From JAWKTT01 sp041398965 (GTDB taxonomy: Bacteria; Planctomycetota; Planctomycetia; Planctomycetales; Planctomycetaceae): a stretch of 64,000 nucleotides of DNA. A program made the translations under genes and the position numbers. The notes under the pieces were generated by a model. The model had not been told where the DNA came from and searched no databases. It saw only the letters and a list, made by a program, of their open reading frames with translations. The stretch's first letter is position 1; every line of letters starts with the position of its first letter. Positions 7,539-14,730 of the stretch are shown piece by piece. The stretch spans positions 1-64,000 of the forward strand of contig JAWKTT010000023.1 in assembly GCA_041398965.1 (NCBI GenBank). Direction: 5' to 3'.

Positions 7539-7658
7539 GGATAACTTGAATTCTACAGAAGAATCTCTGTATAACCCATTAACGGCAGAATTGCAAGGAT
7601 TTCTGTTTAACCACGGAGGAGACTCGAGGCGGTTTTTCGGGAAGGGCTTGGTGGCAGT
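7539..7658. other. Probable attI region between integrase and first cassette
   Basis: GGATAAC at 7539-7545 (GTTATCC on the cassette strand) is the junction core of the first cassette. The remaining ~110 bases up to the integrase gene should contain attI and the integrase promoter. Integrase-binding boxes beyond the core could not be defined by eye. Confidence 0.6.
7568..7596 (-). promoter_or_regulatory. Candidate cassette promoter (Pc)
   Basis: Reading toward the cassettes: TTGCAA at 7596-7591, a 17-base spacer, and TATACA at 7573-7568, each four of six matches to the sigma-70 consensus. The predicted start is around 7561, upstream of the first cassette junction, where integron Pc promoters usually lie. 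Sequence evidence only. Confidence 0.35.
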
Positions 7659-8729
7659 GTGGTTACAGAGAATTCAGCGGTCGGACAAAGACAGAATTGT
7701 GAGGGGCAACCGCGGTTACTTAACATGGTCCGCGAGAAGTTGCGGACTTTGCGGTATGCTTGGCGAACCGAGCAAAACTATGTGATGTGGGTCGAGCAGT
7801 TTGTACGGTTCTCGCGGCGGAAAGATGGCTCATGGCGGCATCCTCGGGAGATGGGAGGAGCCGACGTCGAGCGGTTTTTAACCCATCTGGCGGTCAATCG
7901 CCGCGTCGCTGCTGCAACCCAGAGACAGGCCATGTGTGCATTGCTGTTTCTGTATCAGCACGTTCTGGAGATTGAGTTACCTCGACTGGAGGCCATGAGG
8001 CCAACGCGTGCACCTCGCATTCCTGAAGTTCTGTCCCGAGATGAGGTTCGCCAATTATTGGAGGCCATGACTCATCCGACGTTTCAGTTGATGGCGGAGT
8101 TGATGTACGGAACCGGAATGCGGCTAATGGAGTGCTGCCGATTGCGAATCAAAGATATCGATTTTGGACGGTCTCAGATTGTGATTCGCGAAGGGAAGGG
8201 AGACAAGGACCGAGTGGTGCCGTTGCCAGACCGCTGTCGCGAGTCGCTGGCTGTTCAGATTCAGCGAGCCAGGCGAGTGGCCAAGCTGGATCGCCAAGCG
8301 AATACGGCGGGGGTTTCTTTGCCGCACGCGTTTGGCCGGAAGTCGCCAGGTGCCGGGCACTCGGAGTTGTGGCAATACATCTTTCCGTCCAAGGGCCTCT
8401 GCAAAGACCCGCAAGATCCCACTGGTCCACTCCTGCGGCACCACATCCATGAAAATGGAGTTCAGAAGGCCGTAAAGTTGGCCGTTCAGGCGAGTGGGAT
8501 TAACAAGAAGGCAAGTTGTCACACGTTGCGGCATAGCTTTGCCACGCATTTGCTGGAGAACGGTTATGACATTCGCACGGTGCAGGAATTGTTGGGGCAC
8601 AAGGATGTCTCGACGACGATGATCTACACGCATGTCCTGCAAAAGGGGGCCTGCGGGGTGCGGAGTCCGCTGGATGTAATGGTTTGTTCATCGGAAACAT
8701 CCCGCGACGTTGCCGCAGTTCCTGATTGA
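7659..8729 (+). CDS. intI: Integron integrase (tyrosine recombinase IntI)
   Basis: A 356-residue site-specific recombinase that inserts and excises cassettes by recombining folded attC with attI. Residues about 23-110 are the SAM-like DNA-binding domain (REKLRTLRYAWRTEQNYV). The catalytic part has the first Arg in YGTGMRLMECC, Lys in GKGDKDR, HTLRHSFATHLLE, GH in LLGHKDVSTT and Tyr in MIYTHVL. The integron-specific extra segment is clear: AGVSLPHAFGRKSPGAGHS followed by an IFPS strand and LRRHHIHENGVQKAV, absent from XerC/D. The tail GACGVRSPLD also fits IntI. The start is GTG 7659 or ATG 7725; the former gives an N-terminus about as long as that of class 1 IntI. It diverges from the cassette array. 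No frameshift, so likely functional. Confidence 0.95.
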   Translation: MVTENSAVGQRQNCEGQPRLLNMVREKLRTLRYAWRTEQNYVMWVEQFVRFSRRKDGSWRHPREMGGADVERFLTHLAVNRRVAAATQRQAMCALLFLYQHVLEIELPRLEAMRPTRAPRIPEVLSRDEVRQLLEAMTHPTFQLMAELMYGTGMRLMECCRLRIKDIDFGRSQIVIREGKGDKDRVVPLPDRCRESLAVQIQRARRVAKLDRQANTAGVSLPHAFGRKSPGAGHSELWQYIFPSKGLCKDPQDPTGPLLRHHIHENGVQKAVKLAVQASGINKKASCHTLRHSFATHLLENGYDIRTVQELLGHKDVSTTMIYTHVLQKGACGVRSPLDVMVCSSETSRDVAAVPD

Positions 8730-8778
8730 GCATTCTGTCTGGGGACGACCTGGGACAGGCTTCTTGCCTTAGAAGACC

Positions 8779-8900
8779 GTTGAAGAACGGACGTGGGTCA
8801 GATTTTCTTATATGTCAAGAGCAACTCGAACGCTCCTCTCCGAGATATCAAACGGCACCATGTCAGGCGGGAATGCCTGCCCCACGATTTTCAACAGGCT
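8779..8900 (+). repeat. Dispersed inverted-repeat element family 1, copy b
   Basis: Complete copy just downstream of the integrase gene: GTTGAAGAACGG at the left, an eroded first hairpin (GTCAGATTTTCTTATATGTC), the ACGGCACCA spacer, a second hairpin GTCAGGCGGGAATGCCTG, and CCCACGATTTTCAACAGGCTG at the right. Bases 8901-9143 after it hold no recognisable gene or site. Confidence 0.85.
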
Positions 8901-9143
8901 GATGGATGTGCTATTGGAAGTGAGTCTTTGTGCATGGCGGCATCCCTTGTACGTGGCGGTGTCTATTGAAGAGGGGATGGGAGCTGCCGTATTCCAATTT
9001 GAGGCTGACGTTGATACCGGAAGAACTCCTCCGGCACGGTCGACCATTGCAGGGCGATCGTTCTATACTCTGCGGCTGACCGGGAGCCGCGTCGTTGGCG
9101 GCGGCTCGTCGAATGAACCTCCTTACGGCTGTTAAAAGAAACT

Positions 9144-9746
9144 ATGGAAATCGTTCTCTATCCCCATCCCGTGTTGCGGTTCAAGTCCCGCGACGTTCAG
9201 GTCATTGATGAAGACCTCCGGCGGGTCGTCGGCGAGATGTTTCAACTCATGTATGCCGCGAAGGGTGTGGGCTTGGCAGCAAATCAGGTTGGTATCCCCC
9301 TGCGTTTTTTCATCATGAATCCCTCGGGAGATGCAGCGCATCCCGAACAGCAGCAGGTGCTCATCAATCCCCGCGTACGAAAGCGGTCTGGGGCCGAGAT
9401 CGGTGAGGAGGGTTGCCTCTCGCTTCCCGGTCTGCATGGCGATGTCGTGCGGGACGAAAAGGTGACGATTGAAGCGTTTGACCTGGAAGGTCAGGAAGTC
9501 CGACTCGAACTGGTCGACTTGCCTGCGAGAATCTTTCAACACGAGTATGATCATCTTGATGGCATTCTGTTTATCGACCGAATCGAAGAAGAGGACGAAC
9601 TCGAGATGGTCCGCGACTTGCGGAAGTTTGAAGACAAGTTTGCCGAACAACAACGTGCCGGAGAGATTCCAGCATCGGTTGACATCGAAAAGTCGTTGAA
9701 GTCGTTTGCGTCGTCCGGTCGGCTGGCGAATTTTGGACTGGCGTAA
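9144..9746 (+). CDS. def: Peptide deformylase
   Basis: Metalloenzyme that removes the formyl group from the initiator methionine of nascent proteins. All three signature motifs are present: GVGLAANQVG (GxGxAAxQ) near residue 40, EEGCLSLP (EGCLS, metal-binding Cys) near residue 92, and QHEYDHLDG (HExxH, metal-binding His pair and catalytic Glu) near residue 135. The length of 200 residues fits the family, with a charged C-terminal extension after residue 160. It sits 36 bases upstream of fmt in the usual def-fmt pairing, so formylation and deformylation are encoded together. The start at 9144 places the conserved VLYPHPVLR strand at the N-terminus. Confidence 0.95.
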   Translation: MEIVLYPHPVLRFKSRDVQVIDEDLRRVVGEMFQLMYAAKGVGLAANQVGIPLRFFIMNPSGDAAHPEQQQVLINPRVRKRSGAEIGEEGCLSLPGLHGDVVRDEKVTIEAFDLEGQEVRLELVDLPARIFQHEYDHLDGILFIDRIEEEDELEMVRDLRKFEDKFAEQQRAGEIPASVDIEKSLKSFASSGRLANFGLA

Positions 9747-9782
9747 ACATCGGCGAGGCTTCGCCTGGAAATTCAGGAGACG

Positions 9783-10757
9783 ATGGTGTCTTTGCGACTA
9801 TTGATGATGGGGACCGGGACCTTCGCCCTCCCGACATTTCGGGCACTTTGCGCTTCGGGGCATGATGTCGTCGGACTGGTCACGCAGCCCGACCGGGAAG
9901 GGCGCGGGCATCACCATCACCCACATCCCATGAAGGAAGCTGCGGTTGAATTGGGAGTGCCGGTCTTTCAACCAGAGAATGTCAACAGCCCGGAAGCTCT
10001 TGATGTACTCCGTACACTGCGGGCCGATGCCTTCATCGTGGCCGCTTATGGGCAGATTCTTTCTGCGGAGTTGCTGGGCATCCCACGACTGGGGGCCATG
10101 AACTTGCACGGGTCGATACTCCCCGCATATCGGGGTGCTGCTCCGATACAATATGCTGTCTGGCGAGGCGAAACCGAAACCGGAGTGACGATGTTTCGGA
10201 TCGAACCGAAACTTGATGCCGGGCCGATCCTGGGGATTGTCCGAACCCCGATCGGGCCGCAGGAGACGAGTGGCGAAGTGCATGATCGCCTCGCCGAATT
10301 GTCGGCCCCATTCGCGATCGATGTGCTCGAGCGACTCGAAGCGGGAACGATTGAGCCGATGGTTCAAGATCGGAGCAAGGTCTCGAAGGCTCCGAAGATT
10401 CAGAAGGAGCAAGGACTCATCGACTGGAGTCGGACGAGGTCGGAGATCGATTGTCACATCCGGGCGATGCAGCCTTGGCCGATGCCGTTCAGTTTTCTTC
10501 AGAGTCACCCTGCCCTGCCCATGCGGGTGCAGATACTTGCGGTGCGGAGTTTAGAGCCGACGTCGACGAGACTGCCGTCTGGCGAGCCGGGGAGTGTGCA
10601 ACCGGGGGAGGATGGCCATTTGATGGTCTGTTGTGGTGATGGTGTCGTTGAGGTGTTGACGATTCAACCGTCTGGCAAACGTCCGATGTCGGCTGCTGAC
10701 TTCCTTCGCGGACACCCCCTTTCTACGAACGCCCGATTTGTTGGAGCCCCCACATGA
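9783..10757 (+). CDS. fmt: Methionyl-tRNA formyltransferase
   Basis: Transfers a formyl group from 10-formyl-tetrahydrofolate to methionyl-tRNA(fMet) for initiation. The N-terminal Rossmann-like domain starts LRLLMMGTGTFALPTFRAL. The catalytic segment with the conserved Asn and His is MNLHGSILPAYRGAAPI near residue 107, and LDAGPIL follows. The C-terminal OB-like domain covers about residues 205-320. At 324 residues it is of normal length. It overlaps the next gene by four bases (ATGA) and forms an operon with def. Confidence 0.95.
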   Translation: MVSLRLLMMGTGTFALPTFRALCASGHDVVGLVTQPDREGRGHHHHPHPMKEAAVELGVPVFQPENVNSPEALDVLRTLRADAFIVAAYGQILSAELLGIPRLGAMNLHGSILPAYRGAAPIQYAVWRGETETGVTMFRIEPKLDAGPILGIVRTPIGPQETSGEVHDRLAELSAPFAIDVLERLEAGTIEPMVQDRSKVSKAPKIQKEQGLIDWSRTRSEIDCHIRAMQPWPMPFSFLQSHPALPMRVQILAVRSLEPTSTRLPSGEPGSVQPGEDGHLMVCCGDGVVEVLTIQPSGKRPMSAADFLRGHPLSTNARFVGAPT

Positions 10758-11203
10758 ACGACAGCTCGCCCGATCTCAAAACGACGAATGCCGACGTGCC
10801 GCCCCCGATTCGGGTTCGACAGATCGATCATGTCACACTGGTCGTAAAAGAGTTGGAGCGTTCGCGTCGGTTTTATGTTGATGTGCTCGGGATGGAACCG
10901 GCGGAGCGTCCGGGGTTTCGGTTTCCAGGGCTGTGGTTTCGTGCGGGAACTACACTCGTGCATCTGATTGAAGCCCATCCGGAGTCGGGCCCGGCAGAGT
11001 TCTTTGTGCCGGAGGAATGTCTCATCAGCCGGACGCATCACTTCGCGTTCGAGGTGGATGACGCCCATGCGGCAGTTCGTCGGCTGGCTTTTTTGGGTGT
11101 CCCCCTGGTCGACGGTCCGAAGTTGCGTCCCGATGGTCCGACGCAAATCTACGTTCAGGATCCCGATCGTCACCTGGTCGAGTTGTTTTCCATGCCTCAA
11201 TGA
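10754..11203 (+). CDS. VOC (glyoxalase/bleomycin-resistance fold) protein
   Basis: A 149-residue vicinal-oxygen-chelate protein. Two beta-alpha-beta-beta-beta modules are visible. The likely metal ligands are His in QIDHVTLVV, Glu in VHLIEAH, His in THHFAFEV and Glu in HLVELF, so the metal site looks intact. Members include glyoxalase I, dioxygenases and drug-binding proteins; the substrate cannot be told from sequence. The start overlaps the fmt stop by four bases, which suggests translational coupling in the def-fmt operon rather than a functional tie to formylation. Confidence 0.85.
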   Translation: MNDSSPDLKTTNADVPPPIRVRQIDHVTLVVKELERSRRFYVDVLGMEPAERPGFRFPGLWFRAGTTLVHLIEAHPESGPAEFFVPEECLISRTHHFAFEVDDAHAAVRRLAFLGVPLVDGPKLRPDGPTQIYVQDPDRHLVELFSMPQ

Positions 11204-11453
11204 GATGAGGTTGTCATGCTGGAGCGGGTACGCGTGAGGGGCCGATTCGCTTGCGTGGGTGTTGCGATCCTAGGGAAGATGCCGGTTGCGTGAAGTCTGC
11301 GGGTTAGGGAATTCGCGATCCTCGGGAAAGAAAAGCTGTTCGGACTGGCGAAAAGCCATGGAGTTTCGCTAGATTCACCCCACTTGTGTTTGCCGACATG
11401 AAGAGGCAGACGTTTACTTTTTCGCTATGTCGCGTGCAGGACATCAGGATCCG

Positions 11454-11657
11454 ATGTCGGACACCTCGAAAAACATGATCTATGGTTCGATGGCCGCCGC
11501 TGGCGTCGTCGCTGTCGCTGCCGTTCTGGACCTCGTGACGGGAATCCCCTTCGGATGGGGAAGTGGTGCCACGACGGTCATGGACATCCTCTTTCTTGTA
11601 AGTGCTGCCATCGTCGGCTACTTGGCTTGGGATGCCCTCCAAGACCTCCGGAAATAG
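11454..11657 (+). CDS. Small two-helix membrane protein
   Basis: A 67-residue protein with two hydrophobic helices (about residues 8-30 and 41-60) separated by a glycine-rich turn (GIPFGWGSGATT), and a short charged tail ALQDLRK. The ATG at 11454 removes a less likely nine-residue N-terminal extension from 11427. Its base composition and clean helices make it more likely to be a real gene than chance. No family recognised; small membrane proteins with this shape are common in planctomycete genomes. It is followed by the convergent cobA-hemD gene. Confidence 0.6.
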   Translation: MSDTSKNMIYGSMAAAGVVAVAAVLDLVTGIPFGWGSGATTVMDILFLVSAAIVGYLAWDALQDLRK

Positions 11658-11687
11658 CGGTCGCTTCGGCCTAAAGTGGGCGTGACG

Positions 11688-13238
11688 TCACTGACTATGG
11701 GTCTGCCTGATCGCTTCGAAGAGGCCGTCCCAGGTGTAGTTACTGGCGGTGGTTGTGATCGTGAGTCCGCATTCGAGAGCGGCAGCGGCAGTGACGGGAC
11801 TGATGGCAGCGAGACGGATGGTTGTCCCCAGTGCGGCACGATGTTCTTTCGGCCACAATGCGGCGACTGATCGTGCGATTGACGGGCTACTCAGGCCGAT
11901 CCAGTCGAGACTCCCTTCGGCAATCCGAGTGAGTGCTGCTTCGGGGAAGTTTGGCCGGTCGATGTTTTGATACACCTCCAGTAGTGAAACTTCCGCCCCC
12001 GCTTCCTTCAAGGCGACCGGCAAGACATCGCGGCCCCGCGTCGCTTTCGCCCACAGGACTCGTCGTCCCCGAACATGGGGTTGCAACGCCGCCGCCAGTT
12101 CTTCGGCCCGATAAGAAGTCGGCACGATGTCGGCCCGGAGACGATATCGTTCGAGTGCGGTGGCTGTCGCAGGGCCGATGCAGGCGAGCTTTGTCCGTCC
12201 CAGCCAACGGGCGTCCCCACCGAGGTGCCAGATGCGATCCAACAGCGATGTCACCCCATTAACACTTGTGAAGACGAGCCAATCGAAGCGCGAGAGTTCC
12301 GGCAGTATCCGGTCCATTTCGCTGAAGTCACTCAGCGGCAAAACATCGATGGCCGACAGGTTGACCGGTTCGGCCCCGAGTTGCAGGCAACGAGTGATCG
12401 TTTCGTCAGCATGTCCTTCAGGGCGAGTGATGCCAATGCGGAGTCCGAAGAGTGGCTTCTTCTCGAACCAGGCAATCTGTTCTCGTTGACGAACACAGTC
12501 CCCGACGATGATGAGGGATGGGGGGGTGAGAGTTGAACTGGCGACTCGCTGCGGCAGATCGTCGAGGGTCCCGGTCAGAGTTTGCTGCGATGGCCGAGAG
12601 GCATGGCAGACTACGGCTGCCGGTGTTGTCGATGGCATCCCCGCTGCGATGAGAGACTGTGTGATTTTTTTGACCTGTGCGAATCCCATGTAGAAGACAA
12701 GCGTTCCCGGGAACTTCGCGAGCGACGAATAGTCGAGGCGGCTGGCGGTCTTTTGATGGTCTTCATGTCCTGTGATCAGGGCGACAGCCGACGAGATGTC
12801 GCGGTGCGTCAGCGAGAAGCCCGCGTAGTCGGCGGCGGCGAGGGCAGCCGTGACGCCGGGGACGACTTCAAACGGGATTCCCTCCGCCGCGAGAGCAGCA
12901 GCTTCTTCACTTCCACGACCGAAGAGAAAGGGGTCTCCCCCCTTGAGGCGGACGACAGTCTTCCCTTGTCTGGCTGCGTTGATGAGCCGTTCGTTGATCG
13001 ATTTCTGGTCCAGTCGTCGCCCGCCGGCAGCCGTCATCCGGGAAGTCCGCTCGGCCTGGGCATGTGAGAGCGCGAGCAACATCGGATTAACGAGACCGTC
13101 GTACAGAACGACATCGGCGAGCGCGAGACACTCACGCCCTCGCATCGTCAAGAGGCCCGGATCACCGGCGCCCGCCCCAACGAGATAAACGGTTCCGACC
13201 GATCGATTCTGCGATGGCAGAGAGTTGTCGTCGCTCAT
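11688..13238 (-). CDS. cobA-hemD: Fused uroporphyrinogen-III C-methyltransferase / uroporphyrinogen-III synthase
   Basis: Bifunctional tetrapyrrole enzyme. Residues about 14-260 are the SAM-dependent CobA/SUMT domain: VYLVGAGAGDPGLLTMRG (SAM-binding P-loop), VVLYDGLV, RLKGGDPFLFGRGSEE and VVPGVTAALAA. Residues about 265-510 form HemD, with GLRIGITRPEG, FDWLVFTSVNGV and IGLSSPSIARS. The product branch leads to precorrin-2 and then siroheme or cobalamin, while the HemD half also serves heme. Fusions of this order are known in several phyla. Its ATG overlaps the stop of the upstream prenyltransferase-like gene by one base (TAATG), which implies coupling. Confidence 0.93.
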   Translation of the reverse strand: MSDDNSLPSQNRSVGTVYLVGAGAGDPGLLTMRGRECLALADVVLYDGLVNPMLLALSHAQAERTSRMTAAGGRRLDQKSINERLINAARQGKTVVRLKGGDPFLFGRGSEEAAALAAEGIPFEVVPGVTAALAAADYAGFSLTHRDISSAVALITGHEDHQKTASRLDYSSLAKFPGTLVFYMGFAQVKKITQSLIAAGMPSTTPAAVVCHASRPSQQTLTGTLDDLPQRVASSTLTPPSLIIVGDCVRQREQIAWFEKKPLFGLRIGITRPEGHADETITRCLQLGAEPVNLSAIDVLPLSDFSEMDRILPELSRFDWLVFTSVNGVTSLLDRIWHLGGDARWLGRTKLACIGPATATALERYRLRADIVPTSYRAEELAAALQPHVRGRRVLWAKATRGRDVLPVALKEAGAEVSLLEVYQNIDRPNFPEAALTRIAEGSLDWIGLSSPSIARSVAALWPKEHRAALGTTIRLAAISPVTAAAALECGLTITTTASNYTWDGLFEAIRQTHSQ

Positions 13239-14434
13239 TACTTCTTGACGACTGCTTTCGGCTCACAGTGCTTTAATGCCAACAAAGTGTATGCGGTCAC
13301 CAGGTTGGGGTCCCCTTCGTACCAGCGGTCGGCCAAGTTGACCCAACTGCCGTTCGGTTGCTGCTGCGTCGCCAGATGCTCGGCGAGTTCCTTTCGCCAG
13401 TCGTGAACTTTCCCGTCGGCATCTTCAAAACGGTCCTGTCCCATCGAGTCGAGGGCTTTGGCAAACGTGTGGTAGTAGTAGTACATCCCTTGCTTGCCGA
13501 GTCCGGGATTCTCCTGAAGCGTATAGAACTTCCGAATCCAATCGGTTGCCGCCTTGACACGGGGATCGTCCTTTTCGACGCCGGCATAGATCATGCTTTT
13601 GAGACCAGCATACGTCATGCTCCCATACGACCGGAGTCCACCCGCTGGGGTGAGACCTGCTTGTGAGGTGCCACCGGCTGCGGGGGTGTAGTAGAACCCG
13701 CCATCGTTCACCATCTTGGCAAAAGGTGTGGTGTTGTGTTCGCTCTCCATGTTCTGCGTCCGGGAGACGAATAACAGTGCTCGTTGCAAAGCGGGGTCAT
13801 CGGCTGGAATGCCCGACTCTCGGAGGGCTTCGATAAAGAACTGCGTATTCGACAGGTCGGGACGTTGATGCGATCCGTAGCCGGCACCACCAAATGCGGG
13901 ATCGTCTTCGTCGATCCCTTCCGTCTGGTCCCATTGAAGCCCCTTCAGAAACGCCACTCCCTTCTTGATACGATCGGTGTAACGACCATCCTTGTTGGCT
14001 TCGACAAAGGCCAAGAGGGCGATTGAAGTTTCGTAGTTCTGATGATGCGACTTCTCTGCATAGATGCCGCCATCTTCATGAATGAACCCTTCGAGCTTCT
14101 TCAGACCTTTGGCGACGGCGGGGTCATCAGCCGCAACCCCGGCACGCAACAGAGCTGTCGTGACCAGGGCCGTAATCCCCGGTGCGGTTGGCGATGTCCA
14201 ACTTCCATCGTCCGCCTGCGACAACTTGAGGTAAGCGACTCCCTTGCCACGAGTCGCTTCCCAAGCGGCCCGATCAGGACCAACGCGATCCTCGGCAGTG
14301 CTCTCTGCTTTTGCGGCCGATGTTGTTCCGGCGGCAGCTTCTGCTGCGACAGCCTTCCCTTCGGCATGAACATTACCAGAAACAAGGGCTGCCGAGAGGC
14401 CAAAGACGATGAGAGAGAGAGGTCCAAATTTCAT
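13238..14434 (-). CDS. Exported squalene-cyclase/prenyltransferase-like repeat protein
   Basis: A 398-residue protein with a signal peptide (residues 1-24, cleavage near VHAEG). After an alanine-rich linker come several repeats of the alpha/alpha barrel found in terpene cyclases and prenyltransferase beta subunits: GVAYLKLSQADDGSWTS, LKKLEGFIHEDGGIYA, GVAFLKGLQWD and HLATQQQPNGSWVN. The QxxxGxW-type repeats at start and end are typical. I see no DxDD protonation motif, so enzymatic cyclisation is doubtful; many planctomycetes have such exported proteins of unknown role. It is the first gene of an operon with cobA-hemD, overlapping it by one base. Confidence 0.8.
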   Translation of the reverse strand: MKFGPLSLIVFGLSAALVSGNVHAEGKAVAAEAAAGTTSAAKAESTAEDRVGPDRAAWEATRGKGVAYLKLSQADDGSWTSPTAPGITALVTTALLRAGVAADDPAVAKGLKKLEGFIHEDGGIYAEKSHHQNYETSIALLAFVEANKDGRYTDRIKKGVAFLKGLQWDQTEGIDEDDPAFGGAGYGSHQRPDLSNTQFFIEALRESGIPADDPALQRALLFVSRTQNMESEHNTTPFAKMVNDGGFYYTPAAGGTSQAGLTPAGGLRSYGSMTYAGLKSMIYAGVEKDDPRVKAATDWIRKFYTLQENPGLGKQGMYYYYHTFAKALDSMGQDRFEDADGKVHDWRKELAEHLATQQQPNGSWVNLADRWYEGDPNLVTAYTLLALKHCEPKAVVKK

Positions 14435-14643
14435 GATCAGTCACTTTCTAACAATCGAAAACTCTGGAAGCACCCATCGAAAATGTGGCTCACGATGTGG
14501 CTGCTGACATCTTCTCACCCTCCGTTTCAGAAAACAAGTCCCTCGAAACAGTTTCAGTGACAGAGACGGGTACACAAACTTCCTGAACCGGAGTTAATCA
14601 GCGAATCGACGACACGCTGCGGGACATGTTGCCGGGAGTGGGG

Positions 14644-14708
14644 TATAATCCTGGGGAGGGACTCGAGCGTGTTGTGGGACGAGTTGCGGACTTGTTAGGT
14701 CCCTCCCC
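14644..14708 (+). promoter_or_regulatory. Candidate -10 box and leader stem-loop upstream of the NfeD-like gene
   Basis: TATAAT at 14644-14649 is followed, about where transcription would start, by GGGGAGGGAC (14653-14662). Its exact complement GTCCCTCCCC is at 14699-14708, giving a perfect 10-bp G/C-rich stem around a 36-base loop, 22 bases before the start codon. No good -35 was found at the right spacing. The hairpin may control mRNA stability or translation. Confidence 0.4.
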
Positions 14709-14730
14709 TTGAACCATTGCAGGATGAAGT

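Larger units (their letters stand above)
3871..7545 (-). mobile_element. Chromosomal integron cassette array (five cassettes)
   Basis: Five gene cassettes, all on the - strand, run away from the integrase gene: C1 about 7021-7544, C2 6379-6941, C3 5741-6299, C4 4399-5661, C5 3958-4319. Each is one or two genes plus an attC of about 91 bp. The leading seven bases of C1 to C5 (GTTATCC, GTTCGCC, GTTATCG, GTTACGC, GTTAGGC) are the complements of the first core of their own attC (GGATAAC, GGCGAAC, CGATAAC, GCGTAAC, GCCTAAC). That is the pattern expected of real excisable cassettes and is very unlikely by chance. The integrase at 7659-8729 diverges, as in classical integrons. Confidence 0.92.
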
